Shown: positions 54,140 through 61,601, numbered from the stretch's first letter. The stretch: 64,000 nt of DNA from CAVZCC01 sp963773765 (GCA_963773765.1 CAVZCC010000001.1:620001-684000); one strand, 5' to 3'. The notes: a model not told the origin generated them from the sequence alone. Numbers and translations: made by a program.

Positions 54140-54871
54140 GCCCCACCCCCGGCGACCGCACCCACGGCGTCGGCGACGGTGAAGGCGCCCTCGTAGATGG
54201 CCCGACCCACGATCGCCCCGGACAGGGCACGACCGCCGGCGGACAGCGCGCCCAGCGCCCGCAGGTCGTCCAGGGTCCCGACGCCGCCTGAGGCGATCAC
54301 CGGGATGGCGGTGGCGGCCACCACCTCGGCCAGGCCCGCGAGGTCCGGGCCCTCCAGCGTGCCGTCCCGGCTGATCTCGGTCACCACCAGTGCCGCCACC
54401 CCGGCGTCGCCGAAGGCCGCGGCCAGCTCCAGCAGGTCCTGGCCGGACCCCTCCAGCCAGCCCCGCACGGCCACGTCCCGGCCCCGGGCGTCCAGTCCCA
54501 CCGCCACCGGGTGCCGCGCCGCCAGGCGCCGGACCAGGCCGGGGTCCTCCGAGCGCGGCGGTGCCCAGCACCACCCGGGCCACGCCGGCGTCGAACAGGG
54601 CGTCGGCCGCGACCTCGTCACGGATGCCACCCCCGGTCTGGACCGGAACGTCCACCGCGGCCGCGATGGCGGCCACCACGCCCCGGTTGCGGGGCTCGCC
54701 GGTGCGGGCCGCGTCCAGGTCCACCACGTGGATCCATGACGCGCCCTCGGCCTGGAACGCCAGCGCCTGGGCCACCGGGTCGTCGCCGTAGACGGTCTCC
54801 CGGTCGTAGTCCCCCTGGTAGAGCCGCACGCAGCGGCCGTCCAGCAGGTCGATGGCGGGATAGAGCTCCAT
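54136..54871 (-). CDS. hisA: ProFAR isomerase (HisA), one frame break
   Basis: This TIM-barrel enzyme for step four of His synthesis may, in actinobacteria, also act as PriA and replace TrpF; here a separate trpF exists. MELYPAIDLLDGRCVRLYQG has the first catalytic Asp, VPVQTGGGIRDEVAADAL the phosphate loop, VVTEISRDGTLEGPD the second Asp. One extra base near 54557 breaks the frame just after VVLGTAA. Its ATG overlaps the hisH stop (TGATG). Confidence 0.93.
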
Positions 54872-55530
54872 CACGTCCCCTGCCGCTGCCGGTCGCGGTC
54901 CGCCGCGGCGCACATGGCCACGAAGTTCCCGAGCAACGCCAGCCCCGGGCCACCCGACTTCTCCGGGTGGAACTGCGTGGCCATGACGTTCTCCCGGGCC
55001 GACGCCGCCGTCACCGGCCCTCCGTAGTCGCAGGTGGCCACCACGTCACGGCCCACCTCCGGGGCGAACGAGTGCACGAAGTACATCCACGGCCGATCAC
55101 CGAGCCCGGCGAACAGGGGCGACGCCGTGCGCAGGTCCAGCTGGTTCCACTGCATCTGCGGGTGCTTCACGCCGTCGGGCAGCCGGCGGACCATGCCGGG
55201 CAGGACACCCAGCCCGGTCACCCCGGGCGACTCGTCGGAACCGTCGTACAGCAGCTGCATGCCGACGCAGATCCCCAGGAACGGGCGGCCGGAGGCGACC
55301 GCCTCCAGGGCCACGTCGTCCAGGCCCGTGTCGGCCAGGGCCTCCCGGCACCGGCCGAACGCCCCCACGCCGGGCAGCACCACGCCCGCGGCGCGCGCCA
55401 CCACCGCGGGGTCCGCGGTCAGCACCGCATCGGCGCCCACGTGCTGCATGGCCTTCTCGGCCGAGCGCAGGTTGCCGATGCCGTAGTCGAGCACCGCCAC
55501 CACCGGCGGGGCGGTCTGCTGGTCGGCCAC
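54871..55530 (-). CDS. hisH: Imidazole glycerol phosphate synthase glutaminase subunit
   Basis: This encodes 219 residues of the class I glutamine amidotransferase partner of HisF. VVAVLDYGIGNLRSAEKA is the start, the nucleophile Cys is in GRPFLGICVGMQLLYDGS, and His/Glu lie in MATQFHPEKSGGPGL. The start is GTG 55530, one nt after the hisB stop. It supplies ammonia to HisF through the barrel. Confidence 0.96.
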   Translation of the reverse strand: MADQQTAPPVVAVLDYGIGNLRSAEKAMQHVGADAVLTADPAVVARAAGVVLPGVGAFGRCREALADTGLDDVALEAVASGRPFLGICVGMQLLYDGSDESPGVTGLGVLPGMVRRLPDGVKHPQMQWNQLDLRTASPLFAGLGDRPWMYFVHSFAPEVGRDVVATCDYGGPVTAASARENVMATQFHPEKSGGPGLALLGNFVAMCAAADRDRQRQGT

Positions 55531-55531
55531 C

Positions 55532-56125
55532 TCAGAGCGTTCCCTTGGTGGAGGGCAGCTCGGCCCCCTCCACCCGCGCGGCGTCACGCAGGGCCCGCGC
55601 CGTGGCCTTCACCGACGCCTCGATGATGTGGTGGGTGTTGCGCCCCCGCACCAGCGTCAGGTGCAGCGTGATGCCGGCCGAGGTGACGAACGCCCGCCAG
55701 AACTCCTCCATCAGCTGGGGGTCGAACGGCGGGTCGCCCAGGATCTTCACGCCGGGGCAGTCCACCTCGTAGTGCAGGAACGGGCGGCCGGACAGGTCCA
55801 GGACCGCCTCCACCACCGCCTCGTCGAGCGGCACCCGGATGGAGGCGAAGCGGCGCACGCCGCGCTTGTCGCCCAGCGCGTCCTTGAGCACGGCGCCGAG
55901 CAGGATGCCGGTGTCCTCCACGGTGTGGTGGGCGTCGATGTCCAGGTCCCCTGTGGCCTGCACGGTCAGGTCCATCCCGCCGTGGCGGCCGAGCTGGTCC
56001 AGCATGTGGTCGAAGAAGGGCAGGCCGGTGCTGCAGTCGGTGCGGCCGCTGCCGTCGACGGCCACGGTGACGGAGATGTCGGTCTCCTTGGTGGTGCGTT
56101 GCGACGTTGCCGTTCGGGGGCTCAC
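55532..56125 (-). CDS. hisB: Imidazoleglycerol-phosphate dehydratase
   Basis: This encodes 197 residues, monofunctional (no phosphatase domain). Metal-binding repeats are LPFFDHMLDQLGRHGG, DAHHTVEDTGILLG and GRNTHHIIEASVKATARAL. It begins the hisB-H-A-F run on the minus strand, separate from hisD-hisC, and starts at GTG 56125. The 66-bp gap to map must hold both divergent promoters. Confidence 0.96.
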   Translation of the reverse strand: MSPRTATSQRTTKETDISVTVAVDGSGRTDCSTGLPFFDHMLDQLGRHGGMDLTVQATGDLDIDAHHTVEDTGILLGAVLKDALGDKRGVRRFASIRVPLDEAVVEAVLDLSGRPFLHYEVDCPGVKILGDPPFDPQLMEEFWRAFVTSAGITLHLTLVRGRNTHHIIEASVKATARALRDAARVEGAELPSTKGTL

Positions 56126-56177
56126 GGCCCCAAGGATCGCACAGGTGGCCGCCCGCTCCCGAACGGGTTGGTGGCCC

Positions 56178-56183
56178 TAGCCT
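56178..56183 (+). promoter_or_regulatory. -10-like hexamer TAGCCT, leaderless start
   Basis: It lies 8 nt before the GTG at 56192. Confidence 0.45.
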
Positions 56184-56191
56184 TGGTCCCC

Positions 56192-57196
56192 GTGCCTCCC
56201 GCCCCCACCCGCCTCCGCAACAACGACCCGTGCTGGTGCGGCAGCGGGCGCAAGCTCAAGCGGTGCCACGGCGACCACCGGTCGGCCCGCCGCAGTCCCG
56301 TGACCCCGGGAGTCGTGACCCCGCCCCGTCCCGTGCCCGCCGCCATCGCCCGGCCCCCCTACCTCCACACCGGTGGCATCCCCGCCGGGGGCCGGGACCT
56401 GCAGGTCATGCGGGGCGCGGACCTGGAGCGCATGCGCCGGGCCGGCGCCGTGGCGGCGGAGGTGCTGCTGCGGGCCGGGGCCGCGGTGGCGCCCGGCACC
56501 ACCACCGAGGAACTGGACGAGGTGGCCCACGACGCCTACGTCGAGCTCGGCGCCTATCCCAGCACCCTGGGCTACAACGGCTTCACCAAGTCGGTGTGCA
56601 CCTCGGTGAACGAGGTGGTGTGCCACGGGATCCCCGACGACGGACGTCCGTTGGCGCCCGGCGACATCGTCAACATCGACGTGACCGCCTACGTCGACGG
56701 TGTGCACGGGGACACCTCGGCCACGTTCGCCGTCGGCGACCTGGACCCGGCCACGGACGCGCTGGTGGACGCGGCGTGCGAGGCGACCTACCGGGGCATC
56801 GCCGCGGTGCGCGCCGACGGCGACCTGGTGGAGGTGGGCCGCGCCATCGAGGCCTTCGCGTGCGCCCGGGGACTGGGCGTGGTGCGCGACTACGGCGGCC
56901 ACGGGATCGGCGAGGTGTTCCACGCCGATCCCCACGTCCTGCACGTGGAGGACCGCGACAGCTCCTTCGGGCTGGTGGAGGGCATGACCTTCACCGTCGA
57001 GCCGATGCTCAACGCCGGCACCCACCACCACCGCCAGTGGGACGACGGGTGGACGGTGATCACCCAGGACCTGCTCCCGAGCGCCCAGTTCGAGCACACG
57101 GTGGTGGTCACCGCCGACGGGTCCGAGATCCTGACCGTGACCGACGACGGCCGCACCGCGGTCACCTGGCCCAACCGCCGGTCGGGCCCCGCCTGA
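56192..57196 (+). CDS. map: Methionine aminopeptidase with SEC-C zinc motif
   Basis: This encodes 334 residues. Residues 9-28 are a SEC-C zinc knuckle (RNNDPCWCGSGRKLKRCHGD), which can contact the ribosome exit. The type I catalytic domain has metal ligands Asp in VNIDVTAYVDGVHGDTS (two), His in GGHGIGEVFH, and Glu in FTVEPM and FEHTVVV. It removes the initiator Met from nascent proteins. It lies opposite to and between hisB and hisC, splitting the his cluster. The GTG start at 56192 is fixed by the SEC-C motif and the -10-like element. Confidence 0.95.
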   Translation: MPPAPTRLRNNDPCWCGSGRKLKRCHGDHRSARRSPVTPGVVTPPRPVPAAIARPPYLHTGGIPAGGRDLQVMRGADLERMRRAGAVAAEVLLRAGAAVAPGTTTEELDEVAHDAYVELGAYPSTLGYNGFTKSVCTSVNEVVCHGIPDDGRPLAPGDIVNIDVTAYVDGVHGDTSATFAVGDLDPATDALVDAACEATYRGIAAVRADGDLVEVGRAIEAFACARGLGVVRDYGGHGIGEVFHADPHVLHVEDRDSSFGLVEGMTFTVEPMLNAGTHHHRQWDDGWTVITQDLLPSAQFEHTVVVTADGSEILTVTDDGRTAVTWPNRRSGPA

Positions 57197-57198
57197 GC

Positions 57199-58287
57199 TC
57201 AGCCCAGCACGGCGCCGAGCGCGGCCAGGAAGGCGTCGTTCTCCTCCGCCGTGCCCAGGGTGACCCGCAGGCAGCCGTCCAGGCCCGGCCACGACGAGCA
57301 GTTGCGGATGAGCACCGACCGGTCGACCAGCTCCTGCCACACCGTGTCGCCGTCCCTGGTCAGCGGCCGGAACAGGATGAAGTTGGCCCCGCTGGGCCAC
57401 TGCTGCACCGGGAGCTCCGCCAGGACGCGGGCCACCCGTCCCCGCTCCTCCACCAGGCGGGCCACGCGCTGGTGCATCTCCGCCTCGTGGTCCAGGGCCA
57501 GCTCACCGGCCAACTGGGTCAGCTCGTCCAGGTGGTAGGGCAGGACGACCTTCTCCAGCTCCTCCACCACCCAGGTCGGGCCGATCAGGTAGCCCAGCCG
57601 CAGCGCGGCGGCCGACCACGTCTTGGAGTAGGTGCGGGTGACCACCACCGGACGGTCCTCCGCCACCAGGGACAGCGCCGACCACGGCGCGAACTGGCCG
57701 TAGGCCTCGTCCACGACCAGCAGCCCGTCGATGCCCTCGACCGCGTCCAGCACGGCGCGGACGGTGCCCTCGTCCTCCACCCGGCCGGTGGGGTTGTTGG
57801 GCGAGCACAGGAAGGTGACGGTGGGCCGGTGCCGGGCCAGCGTGGAGCGGACCACGTCCAGGTCCAGGGTGAAGTCCTCCCGGCGCGGCCCCTCCACCAC
57901 CGCCGTGCCGCACACGCGGGCGATGTGGCCGTGCAGCGCGTAGGTGGGCTCGAAGACGGCCACGGAACGGCCCGCGCCGCCGTAGGCCAGGCACAGTGTC
58001 TGGAGCACCTCGTTGGACCCGTTGGCCGCGAACACCTGCGGCGCCCGCAGGCCCCCGGGCACATGGCTGCCCTCCACCTCCGCCAGGCGGGCCCGGAGCG
58101 CGGTGGCTCCCCGGTCCGGGTAGCGGTGCCAGGCCACGCCGCCCAGCGCGGTGCGCAGCGCGGCGAGGAAGGCCTCCGGTGGTGGCTCGGGCGCCTCGTT
58201 GGTGTTGAGCCGGACCCGCACGTCCACCTGCGGGGAGTGGTAGCCCGCCATCAGGGCGACGTCGTCGCGCACCGTGGGCCGGCTCAC
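57199..58287 (-). CDS. hisC: Histidinol-phosphate aminotransferase
   Basis: This encodes 362 residues of fold type I PLP enzyme. RLNTNEAPEPPPEAFL, the PLP Lys in TRTYSKTWSAAALRLGYL, FLCSPNNPTGRVEDEG and LIRNCSSWPGLDGCLRVTLG mark HisC. It converts imidazole acetol phosphate to histidinol phosphate. Its GTG overlaps the hisD stop by 4 nt, and its own stop is 2 nt from the convergent map stop. Confidence 0.95.
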   Translation of the reverse strand: MSRPTVRDDVALMAGYHSPQVDVRVRLNTNEAPEPPPEAFLAALRTALGGVAWHRYPDRGATALRARLAEVEGSHVPGGLRAPQVFAANGSNEVLQTLCLAYGGAGRSVAVFEPTYALHGHIARVCGTAVVEGPRREDFTLDLDVVRSTLARHRPTVTFLCSPNNPTGRVEDEGTVRAVLDAVEGIDGLLVVDEAYGQFAPWSALSLVAEDRPVVVTRTYSKTWSAAALRLGYLIGPTWVVEELEKVVLPYHLDELTQLAGELALDHEAEMHQRVARLVEERGRVARVLAELPVQQWPSGANFILFRPLTRDGDTVWQELVDRSVLIRNCSSWPGLDGCLRVTLGTAEENDAFLAALGAVLG

Positions 58288-59603
58288 GTTGACTCCGCCT
58301 CGCCCGCCGGGCGCTCGGAGCGCAGCGCCCGGCGCAGGCGGATGGACTCCGCGTGGGCCTCCAGGCCCTCGGCCACGGCCAGTGCCTCCACCGCGGGCGC
58401 CACGGCGTCGAAGGCCTCACCGTCGAGGGAGATCACGTGGTGGTGCTTGAGGAAGTCGTCCACGGTGAGGGCGGACGCGAACCGGGCGGTGCCGTAGGTG
58501 GGCAGCACGTGGCTGGGACCCGCCACGTAGTCGCCGATCGACGCCGGCGACCACGGCCCCACGAAGATCGCACCGGCGTTGCGCACCAGTGGGAGCAGCC
58601 GCTCGGGCTCCGCGCACAACAGCTCGAGGTGCTCCGGCGCCACGCGGTTGGCCACCTCCATGGCGGCCTCCGGCGAGTCCACCAGCACGGCGTAGCCCCC
58701 ATCGGCCAGGGTGGCGGCGATCTCCTCCCGGCGGGGGGCCGCCTCGGTCAGGCGCTCCACCGACGCGACCACGGCGTCCGCGGTGTCCTCGTCCCAGGTG
58801 ATGAGCCAGGCCAGGCCGTCGGGGCCGTGTTCGGCCTGCAGGATCACGTCCACCGCGGCGAAGTCGGGAGGGACGGACCCGTCGGCCACGACGACCACCT
58901 CGCTCGGGCCCGCGAAGGCGGCGGCCACGCCGACGGTGCCGGACACCTCGGCCTTGGCCAGGGCCACGTACTTGTTCCCCGGGCCGCAGATCACGTCCAC
59001 CGCCGGGACCGACGCCGTGCCGTAGGCCAGGGCGCCGATGGCCTGGGCCCCGCCGATGGCGTAGACCTCGTCGATGCCGGCCACGGCCGCGGCGGCCAGG
59101 GTGACCGGGGTGACGTGGCCGGTGGCACGGTCGGGCGGGACGCACACCGCCACCTGGGCCACCCCGGCGACCTGCGCCGGGACCGCGGTCATCAGCAGGG
59201 TCGACGGATAGGCGGCACGCCCACCGGGGACGTAGCAGCCGACCCGGTCGACCGGCCGCCAGTAGGAGCGGATGACCACGCCGTCGGTGTCATGGCGGAC
59301 CTCGTCCCGCAACTGCGACTCGTGGTGGGACCGGATCCGGTCACGGGCCAGTTCCAGCGCGCGTCGCACCGGCTCCGGGGTGGCGGCCAGGGCGGCCCGG
59401 ATCTCCTCCGCCGGCACCCGGATCGCGCCCAGCTCCACGCCGTCGAATCGGGCCGTGTACTCGACCAGCGCCTGGTCCCCCCGCTCGCGGACGGCGGCCA
59501 GGACCTCCCGCACGACGGCCACCGGCTCGTCGCCGTCGACCGTGGGGCGGGGAAGCCGGTCCCCGGGGCGTTCCACCCCACGGAGGTCGAGTCGGTTCAG
59601 CAC
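58284..59603 (-). CDS. hisD: Histidinol dehydrogenase
   Basis: This encodes 439 residues, the last step of His synthesis. VGCYVPGGRAAYPSTLLMT, VDVICGPGNKYVALAKAEV, zinc/catalytic residues in PSEVVVVADG, LQAEHGPDGLA and LPTYGTARFASALTVDDF are all present. The start GTG at 59603 is chosen because TACCGT lies 7 nt upstream; a second in-frame GTG at 59612 falls inside that element. An array of about 21-bp repeats lies 46-128 bp upstream of the start. Confidence 0.96.
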   Translation of the reverse strand: MLNRLDLRGVERPGDRLPRPTVDGDEPVAVVREVLAAVRERGDQALVEYTARFDGVELGAIRVPAEEIRAALAATPEPVRRALELARDRIRSHHESQLRDEVRHDTDGVVIRSYWRPVDRVGCYVPGGRAAYPSTLLMTAVPAQVAGVAQVAVCVPPDRATGHVTPVTLAAAAVAGIDEVYAIGGAQAIGALAYGTASVPAVDVICGPGNKYVALAKAEVSGTVGVAAAFAGPSEVVVVADGSVPPDFAAVDVILQAEHGPDGLAWLITWDEDTADAVVASVERLTEAAPRREEIAATLADGGYAVLVDSPEAAMEVANRVAPEHLELLCAEPERLLPLVRNAGAIFVGPWSPASIGDYVAGPSHVLPTYGTARFASALTVDDFLKHHHVISLDGEAFDAVAPAVEALAVAEGLEAHAESIRLRRALRSERPAGEAEST

Positions 59604-59610
59604 GGCGGCC

Positions 59611-59616
59611 ACGGTA
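59611..59616 (-). promoter_or_regulatory. -10-like hexamer TACCGT, leaderless start
   Basis: It lies 7 nt before the hisD GTG at 59603. Confidence 0.45.
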
Positions 59617-59648
59617 CCCCGCGCTCCCGGCCGTCCCGGAACGCAATT

Positions 59649-59731
59649 GCGCCGTTTGCCGGACAGGGGTGCGCCGTTGCCGGACAGTCGTGCGCCGTGC
59701 CGGACAGGGGTGCGCCGGTGCCGACCGCGGG
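59649..59731. repeat. Four tandem degenerate repeats between hisD and a divergent gene
   Basis: Copies begin GCGCCG at 59649, 59671, 59692 and 59712 (periods 22, 21, 20). Copies 1-3 share GCGCCGT, then TGCCGGACAG or GCCGGACAG, then GGGT or TCGT; copy 4 keeps GCGCCG and TGCCG. The period of about two helical turns would place each copy on the same DNA face. Confidence 0.75.
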
Positions 59732-59749
59732 AGCATCGGGGCGCGGTGC

Positions 59750-59755
59750 TAGGAA
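59750..59755 (+). promoter_or_regulatory. Possible -10 TAGGAA, leaderless start
   Basis: It lies 6 nt before the GTG at 59762; it lacks the final T. Confidence 0.35.
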
Positions 59756-59761
59756 CTCGCC

Positions 59762-59959
59762 GTGAGCCTCCATGCCGACCTCGCTTCCATGCAGTCCACC
59801 CTGGACCAGGTCCTGGACCGACTCGACGAGGCCACCGAGGTGGTCCGCGGCACGGAGCGGGACGACCTGCTCGGTGACCTGTACGAGATCGAGCGCCACC
59901 TGAAGGCCGCCGCCCGGCGCCTGACGCGTGCGTTGGCGGCACTGCCCCCGGCGTCCTGA
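59762..59959 (+). CDS. Small helical protein
   Basis: This encodes 65 residues, entirely helical with heptad pattern (LASMQSTLDQVLDRLDEATE, then GDLYEIERHLKAAARRLTRA). No family I can name; comparable small coiled-coil proteins are common in actinobacteria. It is divergent from hisD, sharing the repeat array region, and convergent with the small RNA at 59981-60075. Confidence 0.6.
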   Translation: MSLHADLASMQSTLDQVLDRLDEATEVVRGTERDDLLGDLYEIERHLKAAARRLTRALAALPPAS

Positions 59960-59980
59960 GCCTGGTTCAGACCCGGGTGG

Positions 59981-60014
59981 AAAAAGACGTCCGGCGCCCC
60001 GAAGGGCGCCGGAC
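59981..60014 (-). terminator. Strong intrinsic terminator with UUCG loop
   Basis: A perfect 11-bp stem GTCCGGCGCCC/GGGCGCCGGAC with a TTCG loop is followed by GTC and TTTTT on the minus strand. It ends the small RNA; on the plus strand it also lies 30 nt past the small helical protein gene. Confidence 0.88.
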
Positions 60015-60075
60015 GGGCGAACCGAGCGGCGGGAGCCCGGAACGCCGATACCAGGTGGCGGGAACCTGGTAGGTG
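59981..60075 (-). ncRNA. 6C-like small RNA with two C-rich hairpin loops
   Basis: On the minus strand two hairpins carry the identical loop TCCCGCC: TACCAGGT/ACCTGGTA (60071-60049) and CCGGGC/GCTCGG (60040-60022, one G-U). They are followed by a terminator hairpin and TTTTT. This matches the plan of the actinobacterial 6C RNA (two hairpins with C-rich loops), although the loops have five C with a G inside rather than six or more. A fair promoter lies upstream: TGGACA, 17-nt spacer, TGAACT, giving a start near 60072. No ORF is present. Loops of this kind usually pair with G-rich mRNA sites. Confidence 0.68.
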
Positions 60076-60295
60076 CAGTTCAGCACACGGACCGATCACT
60101 GTCCACGATCCTGAGGGCGCAAACGGTGATCCGACGACCAGAGTGGCCACGCTCCGTGTCGGCGCACTCACCTGCCGCGATCACTCTCACACGCTACGTG
60201 GTCGCACCGACGGGCAACGCGACGTGTCGAGCGTCACCTCCGAAGCGGTCGGATTCCATTGCCTGACAGGTCAGCAGCCACGTGTGGCGGTCCGG

Positions 60296-60946
60296 TCAGG
60301 GCGCATCGAGGTGGGCCGACGGGCAGAAATCGGCCAGCACGCAGCGCGCGCACTCAGGTTTTCTGGCGAAGCACACGCGACGTCCGTGGAGGATCAACCG
60401 CAGGCTGAACTCACCCCGCTCCGCCGCCGGCACCATGGGGTTCAGCTCCAGCTCCACCCGGACCGGATCGGTGTCGGTCGTCAGTCCCAGCCGCTTGGAG
60501 AGGCGCAGCACGTGGGTGTCCACCGGGAGCCCCGGCAGCTCGAGCGCCACGCTCCGCACGACGTTGGCCGTCTTGCGTCCCACCCCGGGGAGGGAGGTCA
60601 GGTCCGCCATCCGCCCCGGCACCTCGCCGTGGTAGCGGTCCACCAGCGCGGAGGCCATGCCGATCAGGTTCCTGGCCTTGGACCGGAAGAACCCGGTGGA
60701 GCGGATCACCTCCTCCAGCTCCTCCGGGTCGGCCTCGGACAATGCGACCGGCGTCGGGTACCGCCCGAACAGCACCGGCGTCACCAGGTTCACCCTGGCG
60801 TCGGTGCACTGGGCCGACAGGATGGTCGCGCACAGCAGCTCGAACGCCGTGGTGTGGTCCAGCTCGCACTCCGCCTCGGGGTACTCGCCGGCCAGCCGCT
60901 CATGGGTGAGCCGGGCTCGGCCCTTGGGTGATCGGGGGGTGCCCAT
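60296..60946 (-). CDS. nth: Endonuclease III
   Basis: This encodes 216 residues of a DNA glycosylase/AP lyase for oxidised pyrimidines. Helix-hairpin-helix with catalytic Lys is LPGVGRKTANVVRS; the catalytic Asp is in LPVDTHVLRLSKRLG; the 4Fe-4S cluster is C-x6-C-x2-C-x5-C in CFARKPECARCVLADFC. TACCGT lies 6 nt before the ATG, back-to-back with the next gene's promoter. Confidence 0.96.
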   Translation of the reverse strand: MGTPRSPKGRARLTHERLAGEYPEAECELDHTTAFELLCATILSAQCTDARVNLVTPVLFGRYPTPVALSEADPEELEEVIRSTGFFRSKARNLIGMASALVDRYHGEVPGRMADLTSLPGVGRKTANVVRSVALELPGLPVDTHVLRLSKRLGLTTDTDPVRVELELNPMVPAAERGEFSLRLILHGRRVCFARKPECARCVLADFCPSAHLDAP

Positions 60947-60952
60947 GGGCGC

Positions 60953-60962
60953 ACGGTAGCCT
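60953..60962. promoter_or_regulatory. Back-to-back -10 hexamers sharing one TA
   Basis: Minus TACCGT (60958-60953) lies 6 nt before the nth ATG; plus TAGCCT (60957-60962) lies 9 nt before the GTG at 60972; the TA at 60957-60958 is shared, as at 52725-52734. Confidence 0.55.
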
Positions 60963-60971
60963 CCGCATCCG

Positions 60972-61592
60972 GTGCGCCCGCCCGACGACTCCCCCGAGCA
61001 CAGCCCCGGCCTGACGTGGGTCACCGGGGCCGATGCCGCCTCCGACCGCGACATGGCGGGCCGGGGACTGACCCGGGTCCGGACCCTGCACCAGATGCGC
61101 CGCGCGCTCCCGGTGGCCACCGACCTGCGCGGATCCGCTCCGCCGCTGGAGGTGCGGGCGTTCCGGCCCGGCGTGGACGACGCCGCCGTGCTGGAGGTGA
61201 ACAACCGGGCCTTCGACTGGCACCCGGACCAGGGGGGATGGGACCGGGACCGGCTGCGGGCAGGGCTGGCCCAGGACTGGGTGCGCCTGGACGGGTTCCT
61301 GGTCCACGAGGGCGCGGACGGGACGGTTGACGGGTTCTGCTGGACCCGGATCCACCCCGGGGCCGCGTCGGGCGACGCTCCGATGGGCGAGATCTTCGTC
61401 ATCGCCGCCGACCCCGCCCGCCACGGCACCGGCCTGGGCCGGGCGCTGGTCCTGGCCGGCCTGGACCACCTGGCGCGGGAAGGGCTGGGCACCGCCATGC
61501 TGTACGTGGAGTCGGACAACGCCCCCGCGCTCCGGCTCTACGAACGGCTGGGCTTCACGGTGCACCACAGCGACGCCGCCTACGCACCGTAG
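60972..61592 (+). CDS. MshD-like GNAT acetyltransferase, shortened
   Basis: This encodes 206 residues matching the C-terminal catalytic half of mycothiol synthase: LEVNNRAFDWHPDQGGWD, FCWTRIHPG, GEIFVIAADPARHGTGLGRA (acetyl-CoA loop), LYVESDNAPALRLYERLGFT. Full MshD has two GNAT domains (about 300 residues); the N-terminal, non-catalytic one is missing or reduced to about 60 residues here. The frame is intact. It may be a short mycothiol synthase or a related acetyltransferase. Other msh genes are not in the window. Confidence 0.78.
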   Translation: MRPPDDSPEHSPGLTWVTGADAASDRDMAGRGLTRVRTLHQMRRALPVATDLRGSAPPLEVRAFRPGVDDAAVLEVNNRAFDWHPDQGGWDRDRLRAGLAQDWVRLDGFLVHEGADGTVDGFCWTRIHPGAASGDAPMGEIFVIAADPARHGTGLGRALVLAGLDHLAREGLGTAMLYVESDNAPALRLYERLGFTVHHSDAAYAP

Positions 61593-61595
61593 GCT
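61590..61595 (+). promoter_or_regulatory. -10-like hexamer TAGGCT, leaderless start
   Basis: It lies 6 nt before the rlmN GTG at 61602 and overlaps the preceding stop codon. Confidence 0.45.
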
Positions 61596-61601
61596 CCGGG
61601 C

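Noticed and set aside
70..54600. Programmed +1 frameshifting as the cause of the breaks
   Set aside because: There are too many sites in unrelated genes, no shared slippery motif plus stop, two breaks of opposite sense, and one base that repairs two opposite genes; sequence error is simpler. Kept open only as a check.
52598..54913. A long frame joining HisA, HisF and beyond
   Set aside because: Only the N-terminal parts of HisA and HisF are in this frame; both finish in the next frame after single extra bases.
60015..60295. SRP RNA, tmRNA or 6S RNA in the gap before nth
   Set aside because: The SRP GGAAGGAAGCAGCC-type loop, a tmRNA tag frame and a 6S-like open bubble are all absent; twin C-rich hairpins plus terminator fit 6C better.
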